This document shows, piece by piece, positions 1 through 7,271 of a stretch of DNA of 22,910 nucleotides (positions within the stretch are counted from its first letter, which is position 1; each line of letters begins with the position of its first letter). A model generated the notes under the pieces. The model searched no databases. It saw nothing but the letters and a program-made list of their open reading frames with translations, and was not told where the DNA came from. Made by a program: the position numbers and the translations under genes. This DNA comes from DASULK01 sp036278255 (GTDB taxonomy: Bacteria; Actinomycetota; Actinomycetes; Mycobacteriales; Micromonosporaceae), in NCBI GenBank assembly GCA_036278255.1, contig DASULK010000247.1:1-22910 (forward strand), written 5' to 3'.

Positions 1-740
1 AGTGCGCGCGCCGCGGCGACCGTGATCGCTCGGCCGTAACCGTGACCGCGGTGTGCCCGGTGCACCCCCATCGGCTCGATCAGCCCTAGCTTGCCTTCAC
101 CCGCCGACCACACCGTCACCACCGCCACCGCCTCGCCCTGCTCATTGCGAACGACCAGGCACCGCGCGTCAACATACGGCGCACCTGCCGCCATCGCGTG
201 CCAGCGCTCGTTGGTGAACGTCGACCCGTCGAACGACGCCCGCAGGACCGCGGCCCACTCGTGCGCCTGTTCCGGCCCGATCACCTCGACACGAACGCCG
301 GGATCCGGCACAGGCGCGCCGAGGTCACGCCGAAGTAGTGTCCACGGCTCGCCACTCTCCCAACCGCCCTTGAACAACAGGTCCTGGACCAGCGCACCCA
401 TCGGCGCCTCGACGTACACCTTGCCCGCGAACAGCACACCACGCTCAGGCGCCGACACGTCCTCGACCACCTGCTGCGCCAACTCCTCGTCCCGCAACGC
501 CTCCGGCGCGAACGCCAACCGTAGTAACTCCGCACCATCCAGCAGCCCGACCGCCAGAACCTCCCCAGCCCGACTCCAGGTTCGCGTAGCCTCCGCCGTC
601 CGCTCCGCACCGAACCGCCAGAACCACCCCACATCCCCCGGATGCAACTGCACGAGCCCTCCGTGGTACTGCCACTCCCTCAACACCCGCACCACGTCAC
701 CGAGCCCGTCGACCCCCAGCCCACCCATCTCGATCACCAT
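1..740 (-). CDS. GNAT family N-acetyltransferase (3' end outside window)
   Basis: The reverse strand is open from an ATG at 740 to the window edge, giving 246 residues without a stop. The last visible part carries the acetyl-CoA pyrophosphate-binding signature of GNAT enzymes (RAHRGHGYGRAI, fitting R-x-x-G-x-G/A), preceded by a beta strand 'GLIEPMGVH', which is the canonical motif A arrangement. The first 130 residues look like a second, weaker GNAT-like or substrate domain, so this may be a double-GNAT protein. Members transfer an acetyl group from acetyl-CoA to an amine; the substrate cannot be told from the sequence. A GGGGA precedes the ATG closely; the in-frame ATG 12 bases further in, or a GTG 18 bases upstream, are alternative starts. 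It is transcribed away from the toxin-antitoxin pair at 928. Confidence 0.85.
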   Translation of the reverse strand, partial: MVIEMGGLGVDGLGDVVRVLREWQYHGGLVQLHPGDVGWFWRFGAERTAEATRTWSRAGEVLAVGLLDGAELLRLAFAPEALRDEELAQQVVEDVSAPERGVLFAGKVYVEAPMGALVQDLLFKGGWESGEPWTLLRRDLGAPVPDPGVRVEVIGPEQAHEWAAVLRASFDGSTFTNERWHAMAAGAPYVDARCLVVRNEQGEAVAVVTVWSAGEGKLGLIEPMGVHRAHRGHGYGRAITVAAARA

Positions 741-895
741 TCCCCGATCACATACCACCCCACCGACCCTCTGCACTCGAATTTCCCGCTGGCAGTCAGT
801 AATCGGCGACGATCTCGGCGGTGGTGCCCGGGTCAGGCTCTCGGCGTTAGCTGTCAGGTTGGGCGGTTCCTCTGAGGACCAGATCCCGCACGTGA

Positions 896-922
896 CGTAC
901 GGAACGTACGTTTAGTACGCTT
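896..922. promoter_or_regulatory. Operator/promoter of the toxin-antitoxin operon (three 9-bp repeats)
   Basis: Three tandem 9-base units begin at 896, 905 and 914. Each carries GTACG, and the first two contain the self-complementary hexamer CGTACG. The segment 903-912 (AACGTACGTT) is a perfect palindrome and CGTAC/GTACG at 896-900/906-910 form an inverted repeat. The array ends 5 bases before the antitoxin ATG, so it would overlap the -10 region (candidate TAGTAC at 913-918) of a leaderless or nearly leaderless transcript. Phd/YefM antitoxins bind short palindromic boxes to repress their own operon; that this is the operator is inferred from position and symmetry. Confidence 0.6.
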
Positions 923-927
923 GCATC

Positions 928-1227
928 ATGACCGCCGCTATGCCGTTTCCTGAACCCGAGGAGAGCCACGATCTGGGTATCACCGACGCCCGGGACAATT
1001 TGGCCGACATCATCAACAAGGCCGCCTATACCGGCTCGGTGACCTATATCAGCCGACGTGGGCGCCGCCTGGCTGCGATCGTCTCGGCGGAGGACGCCGA
1101 GCGCCTGGAGCGTGCGGAAGATGCCTATCTCGCCCGCCTCGCCAGCGAGGCGCTTGCCGAAATCGAGGCCGGGGCCCCCACCACCCCCTGGGAACAGCTC
1201 AAGGCCGAGCTTGAGGGCGACCGGTGA
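928..1227 (+). CDS. Type II antitoxin, Phd/YefM family
   Basis: This 99-residue protein has the Phd/YefM N-terminal DNA-binding fold: 'ITDARDNLADIINKA' (residues about 16-30), a strand 'VTYISRRGRRLAAIVS' (about 36-51), and then the helix 'EDAERLERAEDAYLARL' leading into an acidic toxin-binding tail. It is expected to neutralise the toxin encoded next door by direct contact and to repress the shared promoter. ATG 928 is used; a second in-frame ATG lies four codons later, and no good Shine-Dalgarno precedes either, which fits leaderless translation. The stop overlaps the toxin start by four bases (GTGA), the usual coupling in such pairs. Confidence 0.9.
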   Translation: MTAAMPFPEPEESHDLGITDARDNLADIINKAAYTGSVTYISRRGRRLAAIVSAEDAERLERAEDAYLARLASEALAEIEAGAPTTPWEQLKAELEGDR

Positions 1228-1514
1228 CCGGCGGCACATCTGACTTCGGGCCGGCATACAAGATCGAAATTTCTCCGGCCGCAGCCCGGCAGCTACGGAA
1301 GCTTGACGGCATCGTTCAGCGTCGAGTGCTTACGGTGATCGACCGGCTTGCCGTCGAACCACGACCGGCGGGAGTCAAGGCACTGGTCGGACATCCAAAC
1401 CTGCTGCGTCTGCGAGTCGGCGACTACCGCATCGTCTATACGGTGCATGACGGCCAGCTTGTCGTCGTGGTCATCGCTGCGGCCCACCGTCGCGAAATCT
1501 GCCGGGATCTCTAG
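1224..1514 (+). CDS. Type II toxin, RelE/ParE family
   Basis: This 96-residue protein starts at a GTG overlapping the antitoxin stop. The RelE/ParE fold is visible as 'YKIEISPAAARQLRKLD' (strand plus helix), 'VQRRVLTVIDRLAVEPRP', and 'LRLRVGDYRIVYTVHDGQLVVVVIAAAHRREIC', the typical R-x-G-x-Y-R-I-x-Y core with the terminal His-Arg-Arg. RelE-type members cleave ribosome-bound mRNA, whereas ParE-type members attack gyrase; the final HRRE block and overall match favour the RelE branch, but this is inference. It looks full length. Its stop sits almost directly against the broken transposase that follows, so the junction may mark where a deletion or insertion ended. Confidence 0.88.
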   Translation: MTGGTSDFGPAYKIEISPAAARQLRKLDGIVQRRVLTVIDRLAVEPRPAGVKALVGHPNLLRLRVGDYRIVYTVHDGQLVVVVIAAAHRREICRDL

Positions 1515-1516
1515 AC

Positions 1517-2163
1517 GCTCGGAGGCGCACTGGATCCGCTACGCCCGCATCCACCTGCGCGGCATGTTCCCCTACCTGCCGCAGCGGCCGGGCTACAACA
1601 AGCGGCTACGCGCCGCGCTGCCGCTGATCAAGAAGGCGATCCGGGAGTTGGCCCGCGACAGTGACTTCTGGTTCGACAACCACTGGATCGTCGACTCCAC
1701 ACCGGTCCCGTGCGGCATGTCCCGCCCAATGGTGCAACGTTCGGACCTGGCCGGCTGGGCGGGATACGGCTACTGCGAACGGGAGGTCCTGGCCGCGATG
1801 CTGCAGGTCGAAGCCGGGGTGGTCGCCGAACACGACGGCATCCTGCTGATCTCCGACAAGGGCTTCGCGTCCAAGACCTTCGAGCGGCACCTGGCTGAAC
1901 AGGGCATCGAACTGCTCCGCCCGTCACGTAAGCGGGAGAAGGCCCGCTACGGCGAAGCGATGCTCAAGAAGGTCCGGCAGTTGATTGAGTCGGTGAATGA
2001 CACCCTCAGAGGCCAACTTGACCTGGAAGAACATGGCGGACACACCTTCGCCGGCGTCGCGGTGCGGGTGGCTCAGCGCCTCCTGGCCATGGCTGCCGCA
2101 ATCTGGCACAACAACAAGACCGGAGCACCCGTCACCCGGTCACTGATCGCCTACGACCACTGA
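1517..2163 (+). pseudogene. IS982-family transposase relic
   Basis: The reading frame matches IS982 transposases from 'SEAHWIRYARIHLRGMFPYL' to the characteristic C-terminal end 'RSLIAYDH'. The three DDE residues are still recognisable: Asp in 'WIVDSTPV', Asp in 'LISDKGFAS' and Glu in 'RQLIESVNDTL'. Two parts seem to be missing. The first 60 or so residues of the family are absent, because the frame enters from the toxin gene without a start. A block of about 33 residues is also lost in frame at about 1776, where 'GYGYC' runs straight into 'EREVLAAML'; intact members carry a segment of the type SHSRFFWGLRLYLV...NPK there. No terminal inverted repeats or target duplication were found. It is almost certainly inactive. 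Confidence 0.85.
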
Positions 2164-2186
2164 CCGGGATTCGGAACTACTTGTCT

Positions 2187-3240
2187 ATGGTCGAAGCCGA
2201 CAAAATCCGCGACGGCTCGACGCTGGTCAGCCTGCTCAGCCCGGCACTGAACCCGGAGCTGGTCGACGCGCTGGCCGCCCGCCCGATCACCGTTCTGGCG
2301 ATGGACGCCGTACCCCGGATCTCGCGGGCCCAGTCGCTGGATGTGCTCAGTTCGATGGCCAACATCGCCGGCTACCGGGCCGTGATCGAGGCGGCGCACG
2401 CCTTCGGGCGGTTTTTCACTGGGCAGGTAACCGCCGCGGGCAAGGTGCCGCCGCCGAAGGTTCTCGTGGCCGGTGCCGGTGTGGCCGGGCGGGCCGCGGA
2501 GATCTACCGCGAGCAGGCGGCCGAGGTCGACATCATCATCACCACGGCGCTGATTCCCGGCCGCGCCGCACCACGGCTGATCACCGCGGACGACATCGCC
2601 CGGATGAAGCGGGGCAGCGTCATCGTCGACATGGCCGCGCAGCAGGGCGGCAATGTCGAGGGGTCCGTCCCGGATGAGGTGGTCACCACGGCCAACGGCG
2701 TGACGATCGTCGGCTACACCGATCTCGCCAGCCGGCTCCCGGCACAGGCGTCACAGTTGTACGGCACCAACCTGGTCAACCTGATGAAGCTGCTCACGCT
2801 GGCCAAGGACGGGCAGCTCGTGCTCGACTTCGACGACGCGGTGCAGCGTTGCATGACGGTGGTACGCGACGGCGAGAAGACCTGGCCGCCGCCGGTGCAG
2901 GTCTCGGCCGCACCGCAGCAGCCGGCGGCCGCCGCGAAAGCCGCTGTCGCCGAGCCGAAGCCGGTCCGCCCCGGTCGCAGGTACGCCCTGCTGGGCGCCA
3001 GCATCGCCGCGCTGTTCCTGTTCACCGCCTTCTCTCCCCACCAGCTGATCAGCAACATCACCGTCTTCGTGCTGGCCGTCGTGATCGGCTACTACGTCAT
3101 GGGCAAGGTGCACCACGCCCTGCACACGCCGCTGATGTCGGTGACGAACGCGATCTCAGGGATCATCGTGGTCGGGGCACTGCTGCAGATCGGCCAGGGA
3201 AGCGCCACCGTCACGGCGCTCTCCTTCGGCGCGATCCTGC
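2187..3240 (+). pseudogene. pntA: pntA relic, NAD(P) transhydrogenase alpha subunit
   Basis: PntA carries the NAD(H)-binding domain I and part of the membrane domain of proton-translocating transhydrogenase, which makes NADPH at the expense of the proton gradient. The frame shows family landmarks: 'TLVSLLSPALNPELVDALA', 'AMDAVPRISRAQSLDVLSSM', 'QLYGTNLVNLMKLL', and the membrane segments around 'HALHTPLMSVTNAISGIIVV'. It lacks the first 90 or so residues, being entered just after the transposase relic. It has also lost about 60 residues of the Rossmann fold near 2490, where 'VLVAGAGVAG' jumps to 'RAAEIYREQAAEVDIIITT'. Near 3240 the last membrane helix (FGAIL) changes directly into PntB sequence. 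The protein would lack a working NAD site. Confidence 0.85.
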
Positions 3241-4022
3241 ACAGTTTCGTGGGTCTGGCCGGTCGGTGGCGGCGACATGCCCGTCGTGGTCTCGATGCTC
3301 AACAGCTATTCGGGGTGGGCGGCTGCGGCGTCGGGCTTCCTGCTCGACAACAACCTGCTGATCGTCACGGGTGCCCTGGTCGGCTCGTCGGGTGCTTACC
3401 TGTCCCACGTCATGTGCAAGGCGATGAACCGCTCCTTCATCTCGGTCATCGCGGGCGGGTTCGGCGATGTGGCGGTCGCCGCGAGCGGCACCGACTACGG
3501 GGAACACCGTGAGATTGACGCCGAGGAGACCGCCAAGCTGCTGATGGAGGCATCCTCGGTGATCATCACACCGGGGTACGGCATGGCGGTCGCACAGGCC
3601 CAGTACCCGGTGGCCGACCTCACTAGCCGGCTGCGCGAGCGCGGCGTCGAGGTGCGTTTCGGTATCCACCCGGTGGCCGGCCGCCTGCCCGGACACATGA
3701 ACGTTCTGCTCGCCGAGGCGAAGGTGCCCTACGACATCGTGTTCGAAATGAACGAGATCAACGACGACTTCGCCAAGACGTCGGTCGTTCTCGTCATCGG
3801 CGCCAACGACACGGTCAACCCCGCGGCGGAGGATGACTCGGCCAGCCCGATCGCCGGCATGCCGGTGCTGCGGGTTGGGAGGCCGAACATGTGGTCGTTT
3901 TCAAGCGCTCGATGGCCGTTGGATACGCCGGGGTGCAGAACCCGCTGTTCTTCCGGGAGAACTCGCAGATGCTCTTCGGCGACGCCAAGGCCCGGGTAGA
4001 GGACATCCTGCGCGCATTCTGA
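3241..4022 (+). pseudogene. pntB: pntB relic, NAD(P) transhydrogenase beta subunit
   Basis: The strand continues with PntB sequence: a short shard 'HSFVGLAG' at 3241-3262, then after another apparent deletion and a frame change 'GGGDMPVVVSMLNSYSGWAA' and the whole NADP-binding domain III ('GYGMAVAQAQYPVADL', 'FGIHPVAGRLPGHMNVLLAE', 'GANDTVNPAAEDD'). The N-terminal membrane half is largely gone. Near 3875 one base is missing: the expected ...VLRVWEAEHVVVFKRSM... reads in one frame up to 'PVLRV' and in the next from 'EAEHVVVFKRSMAVGYAGVQ' to the natural end '...DILRAF' at 4022. At least three independent lesions therefore lie in pntB, so no functional transhydrogenase can be made. Confidence 0.85.
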
Positions 4023-4190
4023 CCCGACCGGTTGGCGCTGCACGACCTCCGCCGGGATCTGGTGGGCCCGACGAACTCGCTGGCGAGAGCCGGCAGCCCG
4101 GCCCCGGTCAGGTTGCCGGCTGGTCGGCGCGTCCGGAATGCCGGAACACGCTTGCAGTGCCAGAACGAGTTACCAGTGCGCAACTTTCCA
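4023..4190. other. Non-coding spacer between the pntB relic and the lipase promoter
   Basis: About 170 bases after the pntB stop. None of the six frames gives a recognisable protein, and there is no start with a ribosome binding site. It may contain further eroded sequence from a neighbouring gene. No repeat or structured RNA was seen. Confidence 0.4.
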
Positions 4191-4220
4191 TTGACGTGCG
4201 TGAAATCGGTCACGCATCAT
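4191..4220 (+). promoter_or_regulatory. Candidate promoter with embedded operator upstream of the lipase
   Basis: TTGACG at 4191-4196 is a good -35 match, with CATCAT at 4215-4220 as a weak -10 (18-base spacing). Between and overlapping them is a perfect inverted repeat, TGCGTGA (4197-4203) and TCACGCA (4210-4216), with a 6-base spacer. A palindrome lying across the spacer and -10 suggests a repressor site. The regulator is unknown and no gene in the window is an obvious candidate. Confidence 0.45.
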
Positions 4221-4293
4221 CGTTGCCACGATCGATCGGATCCCCCGCCCGTTCCTCCCGGCTTCCCGGGTGCCTCCCACCGGAGGTGCAGCG

Positions 4294-5121
4294 ATGCTGC
4301 TCCGAAAGATCCTGGCCGTCACCACCACCGTCGCCGCCCTGCTCGTCCCGGCCACCGCCGCCCAGGCCGCCACTCCGGCCGGATCCGCCACCGACACCAC
4401 GGCCACCACCCTCCCCGCGGCCGATGCGGTCACCCCCAGCCGTACCGTCGGGGCCGTCGCCTCGGCCAATCCGGTCATCGTCGTCGGCGGGCTGATCGGC
4501 ATTTCGATCGCGTACGAGCCGATCGCCGCCCGGCTGCGGGCCGACGGCTACCGGGTGTGGATCTACCAACTGCCCGGGCTGGGCGTCGGCGACATCCGCG
4601 ACTCCGCCCGCGCGCTGTCGTCCTACGTGGACCAGGTCCGCGCCGCCACTGGAGCGACCAAGGTGGACTTGGTCACCCACTCCGAGGGTGGCCTGGTCTC
4701 CCGCTGGTACGTCAAGTTTCTGGGCGGCGCCGACAAGGTGGGCCGCTACATCAGCCTGGGCACCCCGCAGCAGGGCACCTACGTCGCCAACATCATGAAC
4801 TTCGTCGGGTTGGGCAGTTGCGCCGGCGTCGTTGCCTGCCAGCAGATGACGATTGGCTCGGACTTCCTCGCGGGCCTCAACGCCGGTGACCAGACCCCCG
4901 GCGCGGTCCGCTGGATCACCGTCCGCACCTGGCAGGACGAGCTGGTCCGCCCGGTCGACAACGCGACGCTCGCCGACGGCGCCACCAACGTGCTGGTCCA
5001 GTCGTCGTGCCCGCTGAGGGTGGTCGGCCACCTCGGCCTGGTCCTCGACGGTACGACGTACACCGTCGTCCGGCAGGCGCTCGCCGACGCCGCCATCCGA
5101 CCCGACTGCTTCGCCATCTGA
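4294..5121 (+). CDS. Secreted triacylglycerol lipase/esterase (alpha/beta hydrolase)
   Basis: A 275-residue exported hydrolase. The N terminus is a Sec signal (MLLRKILAV, hydrophobic core, AQA cleavage site near residue 25). The mature protein has the nucleophile elbow 'VTHSEGG' with Ser130, a plausible acid Asp215 in 'TWQDELVRP', and His246 in 'VVGHLGL', the order of an alpha/beta-hydrolase triad. 'VVGGLIGISIAYEPIAARL' near residue 63 forms the oxyanion region. Four cysteines (176, 182, 239, 272) could make two disulfides. The fold and size fit the small bacterial lipase class 2, which hydrolyses acylglycerols outside the cell. The elbow reads T-H-S-E-G where G-H-S-Q-G is usual. The ATG is fixed by GGAGG at 4282-4286, seven bases upstream; the gene stands alone between an operator-like promoter and a strong terminator. 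Confidence 0.85.
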   Translation: MLLRKILAVTTTVAALLVPATAAQAATPAGSATDTTATTLPAADAVTPSRTVGAVASANPVIVVGGLIGISIAYEPIAARLRADGYRVWIYQLPGLGVGDIRDSARALSSYVDQVRAATGATKVDLVTHSEGGLVSRWYVKFLGGADKVGRYISLGTPQQGTYVANIMNFVGLGSCAGVVACQQMTIGSDFLAGLNAGDQTPGAVRWITVRTWQDELVRPVDNATLADGATNVLVQSSCPLRVVGHLGLVLDGTTYTVVRQALADAAIRPDCFAI

Positions 5122-5130
5122 CCCGAGTGC

Positions 5131-5162
5131 GCCGACGGGCGGCCGGGGTGCCGCCCGTCGGC
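5131..5162 (+). terminator. Hairpin terminator after the lipase gene
   Basis: GCCGACGGGCGGC at 5131-5143 and its exact reverse complement at 5150-5162 form a 13-bp perfect stem with a 6-base loop, starting ten bases after the lipase stop. There is no U-tract, as is common for GC-rich actinobacterial terminators. Confidence 0.85.
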
Positions 5163-5211
5163 CGGTCCGACGTGGGCAACGCGGCTGTGCATCGCGCAGT
5201 TCCCGATGTAG

Positions 5212-5445
5212 GAATTCCGGCACGTCGTCCTCGCCCACGGCGTCAACGATCGGGACGAATACCAGCGGGTCAACCGGCGCGGCCGGGACACGGCGCTCGG
5301 CCCGCGACAGCGGGACCATGTCTGGCTGGCCATGCAAGTCTTCATCGGAGAGGCGTTCTTGGTCGCGGAGTGGCTGATGTCGAAGTGCCGATCGCAGCCA
5401 GTTCTCGTACGCAAACGCGACCATGGACGCCGGTTGGGAGGCTGA
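5212..5445 (+). pseudogene. Unidentified coding fragment
   Basis: Between the lipase terminator and the ArsR relic, one forward frame is open for 77 codons with strongly G/C third positions in its first 60 codons, which suggests it was once coding. It contains 'EFRHVVLAHGVNDRDEY' and 'QRDHVWLAMQVFIGEAFLVA'. There is no start codon with a ribosome binding site, and an in-frame TAG at 5209-5211 separates it from similar upstream sequence ('LCIAQFPM'). I do not recognise the family. The rest of the stretch 5163-5469 shows nothing else that I can support. Confidence 0.3.
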
Positions 5446-5469
5446 AGATCAAGCTGTGATCTCCTCCAA

Positions 5470-5676
5470 GTGCCGCAGCCGCTGGTCTCGAAACACCGTC
5501 GGGTGCTGCGCGAGGCCAAGGCCGTGGCGGCCCCGGTTGTCGGCAACCGGAGGGTCTACCGCCTGACCGCCGAGCCCCTGCCCGACGTTGTTTACTGGGT
5601 GCGGCCTTACCACCAGATGCGGGCGCGAAGCTTCGACCGACTCGCCGAAGCACTCGAACGGAAGGAAGACCAGTGA
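5470..5676 (+). pseudogene. ArsR-family regulator, N-terminally truncated
   Basis: The 68 residues contain the recognition helix and wing of an ArsR-type winged helix: 'PQPLVSKHRRVLREAKAV' followed by 'GNRRVYRLTAEPLPDV' and the usual C-terminal helix 'YHQMRARSFDRLAEALERK'. Full-length members are about 100-110 residues and begin with a dimerisation helix plus the first half of the HTH; that part is absent, as stops lie just upstream in this frame. The GTG at 5470 is simply the first available start and has no clear Shine-Dalgarno. Its stop overlaps the start of the next gene by four bases (GTGA), the normal layout of ArsR/SRPBCC operons. Confidence 0.75.
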
Positions 5677-6244
5677 CTGACCTGTCGCCTGAGGTGCTGG
5701 CAAGCATCAAGTCCAAGCTCGCCGACGCGACCATCGCGGCCACGGATGGCGGGTGGACGCTGATCATGAGCCGCGAGTTTGCCCACCCGGCCAGCAGGGT
5801 CTGGGAGATGATCACCCCCCCCGAGCTCCTGCAGCAGTGGTCACCGGTCGTGCCCGACCGTCTACTCACGTCTACGGGCCCGGCAACGGCCCGGGAAGAT
5901 CCCACTTCGGCACCCGTCGACGTCGAGGTGCTCGCCAGCGAGGCGCCGCAGCTGCTCGTGCACCGCTGGGGCCCGCACACCCTGCGCTGGACAGTCATGC
6001 CCACCCCAGCCAGGGGTGCCGGCTGACGCTTGAGCACCTCTTCCCCGCCGCTGACGAGCGCGGCATGTACGCCGCTGGATGGCACATCTGCCTCGCCGTG
6101 CTGGACCTGGTCATCGGCGGGCGCAGCGTCGAGCGGGTGGTTGGAGCGCGCGCCGTCGACTACGGCTGGGGAGGGCTGCGACGGGAGCCTCCGCCTCAGG
6201 TGGAAGTCAGCGGTAGATGTGCACCGGTGTGCCGACACCGATGA
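5673..6244 (+). pseudogene. SRPBCC (AHSA1-type) protein, frameshifted
   Basis: The N-terminal frame has the SRPBCC/AHSA1 pattern 'LIMSREFAHPASRVWEMITPPELLQQW', then 'VDVEVLASEAPQLLVHRWG' and 'HTLRWTVMPTP'. It then stops at 6024-6026. The continuation 'GCRLTLEHLFPAADERGMYA' and 'AGWHICLAVLDLVIGG' lies in the frame displaced by minus one, so one base appears to be lost at about 6005-6015. These ligand-binding proteins often accompany an ArsR regulator, as here. The true end is unclear: the shifted frame closes at 6244, overlapping the convergent transpeptidase gene, but family similarity fades at about 6187. The initiating GTG follows GGAAGGA. Confidence 0.7.
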
Positions 6245-6965
6245 TCGACCACAAGCGGTTCATGGCCGGTACGGTCACCCGGACGCAGCCGTGGCTGGCC
6301 GGGTAGGTCGGGACGGACGTGGAGCCGTGCACCGTGTAGCCGTTGTAGAAGTAGTTCGGCCGCCACAGCAGGCCGAGCGGGGCCTGGCGCCAGCCGTCGA
6401 TGCGGCGCTGGATCTTGAAGTTGCCGGTGGGGGTCGGGGTGCTGGCCTTGCCGCTGGAGGCGTCCACGATGCGCACCACGGACCCCTGACGCGCCAGGTA
6501 GAGGACCTGTTTTGTCAGGTTCGCCTCCAGCGAGTAGCCCGAGTGGGTGTACTTCGGCTTCGGGATCACGGGTCGGGCGAGGGCCGCCCAGGTCTTCGGC
6601 CCCACGATCCCGTCCCGGGCCAGGTTGTTCACCTTCTGGAAGGCGACGACCCCGTGGTAGGTCGAGGATCCGAAGATCCCGTCGATGGGGCCCACGTCGT
6701 AGCGCAGCGCGGCGAGTCGGCGCTGAAGGTCGGCCACCGCCGTGCCGCGCGAACCCTGCCGCAGTACGGGCTGGGTCGATGCCGCGGCGAGGGTCTGGGT
6801 GGCGGCGGCAGCCGTCCTGAATTCTGTGGTGGAGCGGGCGCCGGCCGACGTTGAACCGGCGGTGAGGGCCAGGCTGCTGGTGGCCACAAGGATTGCCACC
6901 CCGAGGGCGGCGGGTGAACGGTGGCGGCGCTGGGGAGTGGTGCGCCTGGAGAAGGAAATCATCAT
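6207..6965 (-). CDS. Exported L,D-transpeptidase with peptidoglycan-binding domain
   Basis: A 252-residue cell-wall enzyme. Residues 1-43 look like a signal peptide or anchor (basic SRRTTPQRRHR, then a hydrophobic stretch to TSAGA). Residues 69-128 are a PG_binding_1 domain ('RQGSRGTAVADLQRRLAAL', 'GIFGSSTYHGVVAFQ', 'DGIVGPKTWAAL'). The rest is a YkuD catalytic domain with His213-Gly and the signature S225-H-G-C228-V-R; Cys228 is the nucleophile. Such enzymes form 3-3 cross-links or attach proteins to peptidoglycan. The start is the first of two adjacent ATGs at 6963-6965 and 6960-6962, preceded by GGAAAAGAGGG; a start further upstream at 7079 would add a non-signal-like segment and is unlikely. 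The gene is monocistronic and convergent with the SRPBCC relic. Confidence 0.9.
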   Translation of the reverse strand: MMISFSRRTTPQRRHRSPAALGVAILVATSSLALTAGSTSAGARSTTEFRTAAAATQTLAAASTQPVLRQGSRGTAVADLQRRLAALRYDVGPIDGIFGSSTYHGVVAFQKVNNLARDGIVGPKTWAALARPVIPKPKYTHSGYSLEANLTKQVLYLARQGSVVRIVDASSGKASTPTPTGNFKIQRRIDGWRQAPLGLLWRPNYFYNGYTVHGSTSVPTYPASHGCVRVTVPAMNRLWSIIGVGTPVHIYR

Positions 6966-7130
6966 CCCTCTTTTCCGAACTGTCAGGATATGACGGTAAC
7001 CGCAGGAGCGAACACCTCCGTGACGCCGCAGGCGGCGGCTCGTCACAGCTGGGATCTCGACGTCAGTTGAGCTGACCAAGGGATGACCTACCTCTCGGGC
7101 GGGCTGCGGGGCCGGTAGGGCGAACCCGCA

Positions 7131-7271
7131 TCAGAAGGTGTTGCGAATCGGGATGACCACGGTGTCGTCGGCGTCAGCGACATCGACCACGATCTGGCCG
7201 ACGGCCTTGACTCCGTGCACATAGGCGATCAGTGCGCCGCTGTCCAGCACGCAGTAGGGGCCACTGCTCAC
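7131..7271 (-). pseudogene. PIN-domain toxin, C-terminally truncated
   Basis: Read leftward from a GTG at 7271, this encodes 46 residues beginning with 'YCVLDSGALIAYV', the first acidic motif of PIN ribonucleases (VLD-x-[SG]-x-L), and continuing 'VDVADADDTVVIPI'. It then ends 'RNTF' instead of the expected alanine/glutamate-rich helix with the next acidic residues. Full PIN toxins have about 130 residues, so about two thirds are missing and catalysis would be impossible. The start overlaps the upstream antitoxin-like stop as GTGA, the usual toxin-antitoxin coupling. Confidence 0.7.

Noticed and set aside
91..915. Long forward open frame of 274 codons
   Set aside because: Ser/Pro/Thr/Arg-rich composition without any domain; it is the antisense of the GNAT gene, whose frame has a clear acetyl-CoA motif.
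4210..5424. 404-codon reverse open frame across the lipase
   Set aside because: Shadow of the lipase; Gly/Asp/Arg-rich with no domain, and it spans a strong terminator hairpin.
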